From the NCBI GenBank assembly GCA_003054495.1, contig CP028514.1, positions 1,775,501 to 1,839,500 on the forward strand: a stretch of 64,000 nucleotides of DNA, read 5' to 3'. Below, piece by piece: positions 51,194 through 59,882 of this stretch (position 1 is its first letter; each line of letters starts with the position of its first letter). The notes beneath the pieces are model-generated. The model saw only the letters and a program-made list of their open reading frames with translations, was not told the DNA's origin and ran no database searches. This stretch comes from Carboxydocella thermautotrophica (GTDB lineage Bacteria; Bacillota; GCA-003054495; Carboxydocellales; Carboxydocellaceae). A program made the position numbers and the translations under genes.

Positions 51194-52078
51194 ATGACTC
51201 TGCGACATTTACGAATATTCCTCGCAGTGTGCGAAACAGGCAGTATGACGGCCGCAGCAAAACAGCTACATATGACCCAACCACCAGTTAGCCAGGCCAT
51301 TGTAGAACTGGAACGGTACTATGGTATAAAGCTTTTTGAACGGATTGGCCGTAAGATTTATCTTACGAAGGCTGGAGAGGAGCTCTACTCTTACGCCTCG
51401 CACATATTAAGCCTATCAAATGAAGCTGAAAAACGGTTATCAGATCTGTCAAAAGGCGGCATTTTGCGCGTAGGTGCCAGCAAAACCATAGGCTCAGCAA
51501 TCCTGCCCTTTCTCATCAGGGAATTTTCCGCTGCTCATCCAACTGTTCAGATAAATGCTGTAATTGATAATACGGCCACCATTATAAACATGCTGTATGT
51601 GGCCAAGCTTGACATCGGACTGGTAGAGGGCATAGGCAACTGGCCAGACATAGTTAAGATACCAGTTTATGAAGATGAGCTTGTGCTTGTCTGCCCACCA
51701 ATGCATGAATGGGCGAAAGCAGGGAGCATTGACACTGCACAGCTTGAAGATCAGAGCTTTATTGTACGAGAGGAGGGCAGCGGCACTCGTGAAGTATTCG
51801 AAGCCGCCATGAAATCCCACGGAATAAAATGGAAAGCAGTTGGAGTGTTTAACAGTGTCGAAGCTATAATCAATGCTGTTCATTGTGGTTTTGGACTATC
51901 CTTCATGTCCCGGCTTGCGGTACAGAATGCGGTAGCAACCGGTAAAGTTTCAGTTGTAAAGGTTGTCGGATTAAATATTAAGCGTAAATTCAACCTTGTT
52001 TATCATAAAAACAAATTTTTTAACACAGCAATTAATGAGTTTAAAACTTACTGTTTCAGGTTTTGCAAACAGACATAA
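51194..52078 (+). CDS. LysR-family regulator (CysL/YeiE-like)
   Basis: 294 aa from the ATG five bases after GAGGTG. N-terminal HTH: MTLRHLRIFLAVCETGSMTAAAKQLHMTQPPVSQAIVELERYYG region; the effector domain follows (LRVGASKTIGSAILP, FIVREEGSGTREVFE). Binds the divergent promoter region and probably controls yeiH. The ligand is unknown. Confidence 0.9.
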   Translation: MTLRHLRIFLAVCETGSMTAAAKQLHMTQPPVSQAIVELERYYGIKLFERIGRKIYLTKAGEELYSYASHILSLSNEAEKRLSDLSKGGILRVGASKTIGSAILPFLIREFSAAHPTVQINAVIDNTATIINMLYVAKLDIGLVEGIGNWPDIVKIPVYEDELVLVCPPMHEWAKAGSIDTAQLEDQSFIVREEGSGTREVFEAAMKSHGIKWKAVGVFNSVEAIINAVHCGFGLSFMSRLAVQNAVATGKVSVVKVVGLNIKRKFNLVYHKNKFFNTAINEFKTYCFRFCKQT

Positions 52079-52082
52079 AAAT

Positions 52083-52110
52083 TGAGCCCCTGAATGCTTC
52101 AGGGGCTAGA
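52083..52110. terminator. Bidirectional terminator between lysR and the molybdoenzyme gene
   Basis: AGCCCCTGAA-TGC-TTCAGGGGCT, with TTTT following on the plus strand and CAATTTTTA on the minus strand. Confidence 0.85.
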
Positions 52111-52113
52111 CTT

Positions 52114-55100
52114 TTATAAGGCTTTGACTATTTCCACTCTAGTATCCAATTGACTGGCTCCGCCGCCTATAGGATCGGACAGACAAGCGTTTTTCAATGT
52201 GACATCCACCAGTTGAACTGCATTGGCAGCAAAACCAGTACCTCTTCCTAAGGCAAAACCGGTATCATTATCTCCTGCCACCCATTGGGTATGGCCATAG
52301 GGCTGCACAACTTTGGTCTTTTTACCGTCTATTTGTACCGAGGATGCGCCATAGGCGAAATGGCCGTAATTATAACTGCATCCTACAACGCCGGGTTTAA
52401 TGCCATTAGTTACCAGCACCTTGCCTTTCGCTTCAAAATCTGGAGATTTAATTATAATGGAATCTCCGGTATTAAGCCCGCGTTTCCTGGCATCAACCGG
52501 ATTCATCCATACATAATTTTCTGCCTCGATCTCCCGCAGCCAGGCATCGCTGATATTGCGATGAGTACCGATATGTCTTGCTTTCCAGTTAATGAAAATT
52601 AGGGGATAATCCTTAATATCTACCTTTTTGCAATTGTAGTAAGTGATTTCTTCAATTCTGGGCAAGCCGTCAAAGGGTTTACCGGTATATGGGTGTTTCC
52701 CTTTGGCTACTTTTTCGGAGTAAAAATTAACCTCAGAAGCTAATTTATACTTAAGGTACGGACCATCATATTCATTGCCCTGTTTTTCAAATCTTCCCCC
52801 TCTATTTAGAACATAGACAACCCTGCGCCACTCTTCCGGCTTAACCGCTCTTTTCCATGCCTGAAGATCGAAGAACTTTCCTAAAGCTTTTTGTCTTGAC
52901 TTTTCAAAGATTAACAGTTCTTTGTCATCAGCTTCCGGTACAGGTTCTTTTCCATCATAAGCAATGTTGGCCACCAGTTTCAGATAAAAGTCCTCGGCCC
53001 GATCCAGTGAACTGCCATCCGGGAAAGCTCCGGGACCAACTCCCGGCAACTTCAGTTCCTTGGCCAGATCAATGAAGAAGTCTTCCATCTGCCGGGCTTC
53101 AGGATAAACCCGGGTTACCGGCTGCTGAATATGGGTTTCTTTCAACGGGAAATTGGGATAGATTGTTTCAAAACCCCAGCGTTCCAGGTAAGTTAAATCA
53201 GGTAAAATATAATCAGCATAAGTTCCTGTTTCACTGATGACCACATCGGATACCACCAGAAGGGGTATAGCTTTCTGATCTTTTAAAATCTCCTTGTGGG
53301 CCATGCCAACCGGTACTGATAACAAGGGGGAAATCCGGTGAATAAACAGGGCCTTGATGGGATAAGGATAACCTTCAGCAGCGCTGGGTAAAGCCTCTTG
53401 AATATTATTGCCGGAATACTGGAACCAGGGACGTTTAGCCGGATAGCCATCCCGCTCAAAGAGAGTAGTCTTTTCATAGACAACCTTATTGCGTACCAGC
53501 GGAATACCCCAGGCTTTATTGGCTTTGGGCACTTTCATTAGATCATACCTGCCCTCTAAAGGCTTAAACTTGGCCCCGGTGCTCATGCTGCCCCCTTTCC
53601 AGTCATAATTGCCGATCAAGTGGTTAAGGCAGTTAATTGCCCGCAAATTATAGAAACCATTAACATGCATTGCCGGGCCCCGATAAGAGGTAATGGCAGC
53701 TTTTTTACCATGGGAAGTGAACTCCCGGGCCAGTTCGATAATCTGCTGCGGTTCGATTTCACAGATCCTGGCATATTCCTCAATGGTATGTTCCATAACC
53801 CGTTCCTTAAACAGGGTAAATACCGACTTGACCTGGATACCGTTAATAACCGTATCCACTTCTAATTGTCCTTCTGTAGCCTGATCATGGGGTACGGGTT
53901 TCCCATTCTGAATTACCACAAACTGTTCTTCCGTTCCGATCCCGAGGTCACTGGCCCGGAGTTTGGGCTTGCCTTTGGCGCTGAGATTGACCAAATAGGT
54001 TGCATCTGACCAGGTCGGTTCCCCGTCAGCATTTGCTGCTGCCTGGTTGGGATTGGTCAAATACCTGAGATCATAACGCCCGTTTTCAATAATCCAGCGG
54101 GCCATTCCCAGCGCTAAAGCCGCGTCGGTTCCTGGTTTTATGGGCACCCAGATATGTGCCTTCTCAGCAATCCGGCTCAATCTCGGGTCCACCACTGCCA
54201 GCTTCATCCCTCTTTTGAGAGCATTCATGAATTTGGGCGCCAGCCAGGTCGGTCCCTTGTTGGCTACCAGCGGGTCAGTTCCCCAGACAATGACAAACTC
54301 AGCATTGTCCACATCAGCATACATACGCTTTTTCGGTTTATCAGTATTAAAGGACTGTACATTCCCGATTACACCATTGACACCACAAATACCGCCATGG
54401 TCAAGGCTGTTAATGCTGCCAATAGTCTGGCTCCAGTATCTGTCCTTGAAGAACTCCCGCCGGTCCCCGAAAAAGCCTACAATCTGGTTAGCCCTGGGTC
54501 CCAAATCCGGATGTTTGGTATCGATCAGTACATCCTTGTATTTCGCATCAAATTCCTCCTGGGACAGCTCCCCTTTCTTCACCTTTTCCCAATCAGACAT
54601 AACCTCTTCTTGGGGGACAAAGGCCCAGATGCTTTTCAACCCCGGAGTTCCCAAATCGGGGCTGCCATAAACAATTTCCTTCAGCGCCTGTTCCCAGCTA
54701 ATACTCTGCCATTGCCCGCTTCCCCTGGGCCCAACCCTTTTCAGCGGCTTTTGCACTCTTAACGCATCATATGCAGTCTGGATACCAGCCTGGCCCTTGA
54801 GACAGGTCCGTCCACCCCGAAAGCCTCGTCCCTCCCTGGCCAAATCACCATTGCCTTTGGCCGCTTTATCCACAGGAGTCTTGTAAGGTATCTGACCAAA
54901 AGGTTGCATATTGAGTGGACTATATGGGTTGCCGGCTAACTTTCTGATGTAAGAAGTAGGACCGTTGCCTTGAGCAGGAGTTATCACAGCTTTCAGAGTA
55001 CAATGGGTATTACACTGTTCACAGGTTGTATAGATGACATCCTCAGCGCCATAATTCAGGGTCTCTTTTCCCGTTCCATGGGGATCATCCAGGAACCAGT

Positions 55101-55224
55101 TTTCAACCATTGACTGCTCAGACCCCAGGGCAGCAGGAGCCACCATTCCTACTCCCGCCAGGACTGCACCAGTTTTAATAAAACTTCTTCTGCTAATTTT
55201 AATAGACTTCTTTAGTTGCGCCAT
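52114..55224 (-). CDS. Molybdopterin oxidoreductase catalytic subunit (TtrA/PhsA-like)
   Basis: 1036 aa. Tat signal SRRSFIKTGAVLAGVGMV (11-28). A 4Fe-4S site C68-x2-C71-x3-C75...C141 (TCEQCNTHC, GGRTCLKG) leads into the molybdopterin domain; the metal ligand is probably Cys280 in DHGGICGVNG. WGTDPLVANKGPTW and the C-terminal cofactor-binding domain (INWKARHIGTHRNISDAW) follow. With its NrfD and ferredoxin partners it reduces an external sulfur compound; tetrathionate, thiosulfate or polysulfide are all possible. Exported folded by Tat. Confidence 0.85.
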   Translation of the reverse strand: MAQLKKSIKISRRSFIKTGAVLAGVGMVAPAALGSEQSMVENWFLDDPHGTGKETLNYGAEDVIYTTCEQCNTHCTLKAVITPAQGNGPTSYIRKLAGNPYSPLNMQPFGQIPYKTPVDKAAKGNGDLAREGRGFRGGRTCLKGQAGIQTAYDALRVQKPLKRVGPRGSGQWQSISWEQALKEIVYGSPDLGTPGLKSIWAFVPQEEVMSDWEKVKKGELSQEEFDAKYKDVLIDTKHPDLGPRANQIVGFFGDRREFFKDRYWSQTIGSINSLDHGGICGVNGVIGNVQSFNTDKPKKRMYADVDNAEFVIVWGTDPLVANKGPTWLAPKFMNALKRGMKLAVVDPRLSRIAEKAHIWVPIKPGTDAALALGMARWIIENGRYDLRYLTNPNQAAANADGEPTWSDATYLVNLSAKGKPKLRASDLGIGTEEQFVVIQNGKPVPHDQATEGQLEVDTVINGIQVKSVFTLFKERVMEHTIEEYARICEIEPQQIIELAREFTSHGKKAAITSYRGPAMHVNGFYNLRAINCLNHLIGNYDWKGGSMSTGAKFKPLEGRYDLMKVPKANKAWGIPLVRNKVVYEKTTLFERDGYPAKRPWFQYSGNNIQEALPSAAEGYPYPIKALFIHRISPLLSVPVGMAHKEILKDQKAIPLLVVSDVVISETGTYADYILPDLTYLERWGFETIYPNFPLKETHIQQPVTRVYPEARQMEDFFIDLAKELKLPGVGPGAFPDGSSLDRAEDFYLKLVANIAYDGKEPVPEADDKELLIFEKSRQKALGKFFDLQAWKRAVKPEEWRRVVYVLNRGGRFEKQGNEYDGPYLKYKLASEVNFYSEKVAKGKHPYTGKPFDGLPRIEEITYYNCKKVDIKDYPLIFINWKARHIGTHRNISDAWLREIEAENYVWMNPVDARKRGLNTGDSIIIKSPDFEAKGKVLVTNGIKPGVVGCSYNYGHFAYGASSVQIDGKKTKVVQPYGHTQWVAGDNDTGFALGRGTGFAANAVQLVDVTLKNACLSDPIGGGASQLDTRVEIVKAL

Positions 55225-56476
55225 ATAGTTTTCCCTCCTTAATATCTTCGATGTCTTCTATTGCATCAATCGGTAAAGCCTTGATTGCTACCGAGTATAA
55301 AAAGAGACCGAAAGCTATAATTCCAATACTGCTGACCCATTCGATTAAAGTCGGATAGTAATAGCCCCAGGGCAATCCGTGTAAAACAGGTACAATTAAA
55401 GCAGGGACTACAATGTTAAACCGCACACCCAGAATACCTATCACTACCAGAACAGCTCCCACGGTAATGGCCTTAACTGATTCTTTTAGCTTGCTGTTAA
55501 AGAAAATGAATAACGGAACAACTACTCCCAAAAACATTTGTATCCACCAGAATGACCAGGAAAAAGGACTCTCGAAGATAGTTTCAATAGTAGCCAGTTC
55601 CGCATGTTCCAGCCCATAGGCGCCAACAAAGAATTCATAGAATTCCAGACCTACATCCACAAGCAGGAACAGGCTTAAAAGTCCGGCCAGAGATTTGACC
55701 ATATCCTTATCGACTTCACGACCCATTACCTTGGTCCGGATTACATAAAAGGCCAGCAACAGAGCGGTACCGGAAACCAGAGCAGAGACAACAAAGATTA
55801 CCGGGAAAAGGCCGCTATTCCAGAAAGCCCGGGCTTTGGCCACTGCAAACAGCGTTCCTGTACCACCGTGAACTCCGAATATAGCGATGGGAATCCCGAT
55901 TGAGCCTAAAATTTTCAACCATCTATGATCCCGTTGTTTCGATTCTTCGCTCAGGTCAGTACTGCCAAAGGTAAGGAAGCGAGCCAGAGACGCTTGCCAC
56001 CCTGTGCCTTGAGCAACCCGAATCAGATCCTGGCGCATGGAGAAGTAAAGTTCAGCAGTTAATAAGCCAACATAGATTACATAAAAACGAACTTCCCAGG
56101 CCAGCACACTGGTAAAATTCCAGTAACGGAGAGTATGCCAGAACCGTTCCATCCTCCCCAAATCCAGTAAGATAAAGCACATGGCCAAAACCATACTGAG
56201 AATGGCCACCAGCAAGGCATCCCGACCAATTTTTTCATACTGTTCCATCTTGAAAACGAAGATCATGGTAGACAGGAGAAAAGAACCGGCACTTAAACCC
56301 ACAAAAAAGATATAGAAAGCTACCCAGGCTCCCCAGGGTGTAGCACTGGTCAAATTGGTAACGGCCAATCCGGCGTTAATTCTTTCGATAATCGCCCAGC
56401 CGCCGAGCGCCATTAACAAAACAAGTACCCCATACCAGGCTTTAGTCAACTGTTCGCTGCTTTTCACCGTACTCAC
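55199..56476 (-). CDS. NrfD/PsrC-type membrane subunit
   Basis: 425 aa with about ten helices: GGWAIIERINAGLAVTNLTSATPWG and FVGLSAGSFLLSTMIFVF mark the NrfD family. It anchors the reductase and takes electrons from the quinone pool. Overlaps the catalytic subunit by 26 bases and ends the ferredoxin-subunit gene by 22. Confidence 0.9.
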   Translation of the reverse strand: MSTVKSSEQLTKAWYGVLVLLMALGGWAIIERINAGLAVTNLTSATPWGAWVAFYIFFVGLSAGSFLLSTMIFVFKMEQYEKIGRDALLVAILSMVLAMCFILLDLGRMERFWHTLRYWNFTSVLAWEVRFYVIYVGLLTAELYFSMRQDLIRVAQGTGWQASLARFLTFGSTDLSEESKQRDHRWLKILGSIGIPIAIFGVHGGTGTLFAVAKARAFWNSGLFPVIFVVSALVSGTALLLAFYVIRTKVMGREVDKDMVKSLAGLLSLFLLVDVGLEFYEFFVGAYGLEHAELATIETIFESPFSWSFWWIQMFLGVVVPLFIFFNSKLKESVKAITVGAVLVVIGILGVRFNIVVPALIVPVLHGLPWGYYYPTLIEWVSSIGIIAFGLFLYSVAIKALPIDAIEDIEDIKEGKLYGATKEVY

Positions 56477-56498
56477 ATCCTCCTCTTATTATTGAACA

Positions 56499-57140
56499 TT
56501 ATTTCAAGTAGATGACCCTGGGCTTAGTTCCCATTTCTTCCTGCAGAACAAAAGCCCTTGGACTTGCTGCCAATTTTGAGACCACACTTTCCGGATCATT
56601 GAGATCGCCAAAATAACGGGCATCTCCCAGGCAAACCTCAACACAGGCCGGTTCTTCTCCGCGCTGTAAACGGTGATAACAGAACATGCATTTACGAACA
56701 TTCCCTATCGGAGACTTGCCTTTTTCCCGCTTACCTCTGTCAATACCGTATTCGGGGGCCTGTACCTCGTTACATCCAACCATCTCCTGGCTATAATCCA
56801 GCCCGAAGTCAAAATACCTGGCTCCATAAGGACAGTTTATAATACAGTAGCGGCAGCCGATACAGCGATCATAGTCAATGGCGGTGATCCCGTTTTCCAG
56901 TTTATAGGTTGCTTTGACCGGGCAAACCTGGACACAGGCGGGCCGGTCACACTGCATACAGGGCCTGGGCACATGAACCTTGCTGACATTGGGATAAGTT
57001 CCCCGTTCCTCCTCAATAACTACATTGTAGGTTACTCCAGGCGGAGTGCGGTTTTCTGCTTTACAGGCCACTGTGCAAGTATCACAACCAATACATTTCT
57101 GCAAATCGATTACCATCGCCCATTTTTTTTCAGTGCTCAC
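56499..57140 (-). CDS. Four-cluster ferredoxin subunit (TtrB/PhsB/NrfC-like)
   Basis: 213 aa with four Cys groups: [53 protein letters not shown] and [20 protein letters not shown]. They ferry electrons from the membrane subunit to the molybdenum centre. No signal peptide; it is likely carried out with the Tat-tagged partner. Confidence 0.92.
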   Translation of the reverse strand: MSTEKKWAMVIDLQKCIGCDTCTVACKAENRTPPGVTYNVVIEEERGTYPNVSKVHVPRPCMQCDRPACVQVCPVKATYKLENGITAIDYDRCIGCRYCIINCPYGARYFDFGLDYSQEMVGCNEVQAPEYGIDRGKREKGKSPIGNVRKCMFCYHRLQRGEEPACVEVCLGDARYFGDLNDPESVVSKLAASPRAFVLQEEMGTKPRVIYLK

Positions 57141-57155
57141 TGCTTATTCTCCTTT

Positions 57156-57365
57156 CTATTCACTAAGTAAAATGTTGCCATTATAACCCCTGGTCCCTGT
57201 CTTGCTGATGAGCTCTCTGAAAACCCTGGGCGTAACAGTAGGAACGTGGATCATTTTACCGCAATGCTTGCATATAAAACTGATTCTGCCTGTAATACTG
57301 TTACGCCTTTTGTTCAGAGTCTTTGTCGTAATGTGTGTGTAACCGCATTTGCAAACTAGATTCAT
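57156..57365 (-). CDS. Small zinc-ribbon protein
   Basis: 69 aa from the ATG after GGGGAGGAG (the longer frame overlapping the polyferredoxin is not used). VCKCGYTHITTK and FICKHCGKMIHV form a CxC...CxxC metal knot, rest basic. It lies within the reductase operon, 15 bases from each neighbour. Function unknown; possibly a maturation or regulatory helper. Confidence 0.75.
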   Translation of the reverse strand: MNLVCKCGYTHITTKTLNKRRNSITGRISFICKHCGKMIHVPTVTPRVFRELISKTGTRGYNGNILLSE

Positions 57366-57381
57366 TCTACTCCTCCCCTTT

Positions 57382-58398
57382 TTAGAATTTAAGTAAAAGC
57401 TTTTTAGCTTTTGACCGGTGTAAAAATTCAGGTTCACATTCCTGCCAAAACCTTTTTTGATGTATTTTCCTGAGCGGAAAACTGGTTGCAGCAACCACCT
57501 TGCCCAGGTCCACCTTATCCCCCTGGCTTACCGCCTGCTGCGGGCAATAGTCTGCACAAGCCCCGCAATTTAGACATAAGGCTGGAGTATGCCGCAACTC
57601 CTTTTCTTCATCATCATCATTTATCTGCAAGGCACCAGTAGGACAAATTTGTGTACAAACCTGACAGCCTGTACAGCGCTCATCCACTTCTATCTGGGCA
57701 AAAGGCCAATTACCGCCTGATAGCATAAGCTGTGATCCAGGCTTTAAACTTTGACCTGTGCTGTTCAGGAGAAACTCCCTGGCAGCAGGCAGCAACTTTT
57801 TGCCTTTGCGGGCTCTTTTATCTTCCCAGCCAGAATAGGTTAAAGTTACTATCCGGTCTTTGAGAAAAGAGAAGAATTCCCGTTTCGTCAAAACTTCTTC
57901 TTCCTCTCCATTATCAACAAGCAAGACTCCCTCTTTTCCCAGCCTGGAAGCCATCGCTTGCACCCGAATCAGTCTCTCTTCAATCAATGCCCCTGCTTGC
58001 CTGTTACAAGAAGCACATTTTTCGGCAGCAAAAACCAATCGGATCCGGTTACAGTTTAAAACCAGGCCTATCAGTAAAGTTTCAGACAAATAACCTAAAC
58101 AGGGAAGATTAATAACCCCTAGCAATGGATTCTGTTCACAGGTAAAGGCAATCTTCCGCTTTTCCCTGGCCCGACCAATCAATTGATGATAAGAATGCTG
58201 GTCCAGCATAAGGGCTTCTGTCGGACAGGTTCCGGCACAAAGGCCACAAGTATCACATTTTTCCTTATCAATTCTGAACCCATTACTAATCTCTATCGCC
58301 TGTGACGGACAGACTTTAACACAGTTATCACAAATATTAGCAGCAGTCCGTACCCTGAGGCATTTATCGGGTTCAAGCTGCAGCTCCATTTTTTTCAC
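57382..58398 (-). CDS. Polyferredoxin-like protein
   Basis: 338 aa. An N-terminal pair of 4Fe-4S motifs (CDNCVKVCPSQAIEI, CDTCGLCAGTCPTEALML), a middle domain with CASCNRQAG resembling the beta/delta part of heterodisulfide- or hydrogenase-linked proteins, and a C-terminal pair (CTGCQVCTQICPTGALQI, CLNCGACADYCPQQAV). First gene of the operon behind the sigma-54 promoter. Probably an electron carrier to or from the reductase. Confidence 0.85.
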   Translation of the reverse strand: MKKMELQLEPDKCLRVRTAANICDNCVKVCPSQAIEISNGFRIDKEKCDTCGLCAGTCPTEALMLDQHSYHQLIGRAREKRKIAFTCEQNPLLGVINLPCLGYLSETLLIGLVLNCNRIRLVFAAEKCASCNRQAGALIEERLIRVQAMASRLGKEGVLLVDNGEEEEVLTKREFFSFLKDRIVTLTYSGWEDKRARKGKKLLPAAREFLLNSTGQSLKPGSQLMLSGGNWPFAQIEVDERCTGCQVCTQICPTGALQINDDDEEKELRHTPALCLNCGACADYCPQQAVSQGDKVDLGKVVAATSFPLRKIHQKRFWQECEPEFLHRSKAKKLLLKF

Positions 58399-58452
58399 CT
58401 CCCCCGAGTGCTCCAGTTTTGTCTGCCTTCATTTACGCGCCGCTAACATAAG

Positions 58453-58468
58453 AGCAAAAACCATACCA
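58453..58468 (-). promoter_or_regulatory. Sigma-54 promoter of the molybdoenzyme operon
   Basis: Minus-strand TGGTATGGTTTTTGCT: GG and GC elements ten bases apart, as in TGGCAYR-N4-TTGCW. It lies about 55 bases before the polyferredoxin start. Confidence 0.85.
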
Positions 58469-58470
58469 GC

Positions 58471-58496
58471 CTAAAAAGGCCTGAAAATAGGCCTTT
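58471..58496 (-). terminator. Terminator of the regulator operon
   Basis: Minus-strand AAAGGCCT-ATTTTC-AGGCCTTT followed by TTAG. It separates the regulator genes from the sigma-54 promoter. Confidence 0.75.
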
Positions 58497-58505
58497 CATA
58501 AAAAA

Positions 58506-58549
58506 ATCCATGACATTTTGTCATTCCGGTGTGACAAAATGTCATGGAT
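58506..58549. promoter_or_regulatory. Paired enhancer sites for the NtrC-type activator
   Basis: Two 13-bp palindromes, TGACATTTTGTCA (58511-58523) and TGACAAAATGTCA (58532-58544), centres 21 bp apart. They also form one perfect 18-bp inverted repeat with ATCCA/TGGAT flanks. They lie about 85 bases upstream of the expected start of the sigma-54 promoter. As RNA the repeat would fold into a stem followed by T-rich sequence, so it may also help terminate the regulator gene. Confidence 0.75.
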
Positions 58550-58553
58550 GAAA

Positions 58554-59882
58554 TTATTTCTTTAATTGATATTCTTCAATTTTGCGATAAAGATTACGGA
58601 CACTGATTCCCAGTAGTTCTGCCGCTTTGGTTTTATTCCATTGAACTGCCTCTAAAACCTGTTTAATATATCTCTTTTCCATTTCCTCAAGGGTACATAG
58701 CTTCGGTTCATCTTCCCTGGCAAAACAGCCAAAAAGGTCCTCCTTCTGAATTTTAGCACCGGTGCTGAGCAGTATGCCGCGTTCCAGAATATTAAACAGC
58801 TCCCGGACATTCCCCGGATAGTCATAACTCATGAGTGCCTCCAGGGCATCGGAAGCAAGTTGTTTAGGTGCTCCATTACCAGCTTTTTGCAAAAAATACT
58901 CTGCCAGCAAGGGAATATCTTCTTTTCGCTCCCGCAGAGGCGGAACCCGAATCTTAATGACATTCAGCCGGTAATATAAGTCTTCCCGGAAATTACCTTT
59001 AACCACTTCTTCTTCCAAATTCCGGTTGGTAGCCGCTATCACCCGAACATCCACTTTACGCAAACGCACGTCACCAACTCTCCGGAACTCACCAGTTTCC
59101 AAAAACCGCAACAGTTTTACCTGTAATCCTAATTCCATTTCCCCAATTTCATCTAAAAAAAGGGTTCCGCGGTGAGCACTTTCAATTAAACCTTTTTTTG
59201 TAGTTAATGCTCCTGTAAAAGCCCCTTTTTCATGACCGAAGAGCTCGCTTTCCAACAGTTGGGCCGGCAGAGCTCCGGAATTGACAGCTACTAATGGTTG
59301 TTGGGCTCTGCTGCTCCAGTGGTGGATAGCATTAACAATCAGTTCCTTGCCGGTACCGCTTTCTCCCTCAATCAGTACCGGTGAATCGGAAGCAGCCACC
59401 TTTTTAGCCAACTCCAGCACTCTGGTAATGGCCTGGCTTTTACCTACAATTACTTTGGAACTCCTGTCCCTCCGCAAGACTTCTTTCATCCCCAAATTTT
59501 CTTCCAGTAACTGTTTTTTCTCATAAGCTTTTTGGAGAGTGATTTCCAGTTCCGCCAGGTTGCAGGGCTTGGTTAAATAATCATAAGCACCCATCTTCAT
59601 CGCCTCAATAGCAGACTCTATGGTCCCGTGCCCCGTAAGGATAATCACCTGGAGATTCTCTTCTATTTGTCTGGCCTGTTGCAGCAGTTCTATTCCATCC
59701 ATCCCCGGCAGTTTGATATCAAAAATTGCTACCTGAAAGGTTTCCTCTTTTAAAAAATGCAGAGCCTCTTCGCCCGTCGCTGCCCCCTTGACCCAATAAC
59801 CTTTTCTGCTCAAACGTTGAATCAACAAATCCCGGAAATTTTCTTCATCATCAACTATTAAAACTTTAATCTGTTCCCTCAT
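58554..59882 (-). CDS. Sigma-54-dependent response regulator (NtrC family)
   Basis: 442 aa from the ATG eight bases after AGAAGG. Receiver domain (LIVDDEENFRDLL, FDIKLPGMDG with the Asp about 55), AAA+ domain with GESGTGKE, ESELFGHEKGAFTGA (the GAFTGA loop that touches sigma-54) and LFLDEIGEME, then a Fis-type HTH (WNKTKAAELLGISVRNLYRKIEEY). Overlaps the kinase gene by 17 bases. Probable activator of the reductase operon next door. Confidence 0.93.
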   Translation of the reverse strand: MREQIKVLIVDDEENFRDLLIQRLSRKGYWVKGAATGEEALHFLKEETFQVAIFDIKLPGMDGIELLQQARQIEENLQVIILTGHGTIESAIEAMKMGAYDYLTKPCNLAELEITLQKAYEKKQLLEENLGMKEVLRRDRSSKVIVGKSQAITRVLELAKKVAASDSPVLIEGESGTGKELIVNAIHHWSSRAQQPLVAVNSGALPAQLLESELFGHEKGAFTGALTTKKGLIESAHRGTLFLDEIGEMELGLQVKLLRFLETGEFRRVGDVRLRKVDVRVIAATNRNLEEEVVKGNFREDLYYRLNVIKIRVPPLRERKEDIPLLAEYFLQKAGNGAPKQLASDALEALMSYDYPGNVRELFNILERGILLSTGAKIQKEDLFGCFAREDEPKLCTLEEMEKRYIKQVLEAVQWNKTKAAELLGISVRNLYRKIEEYQLKK

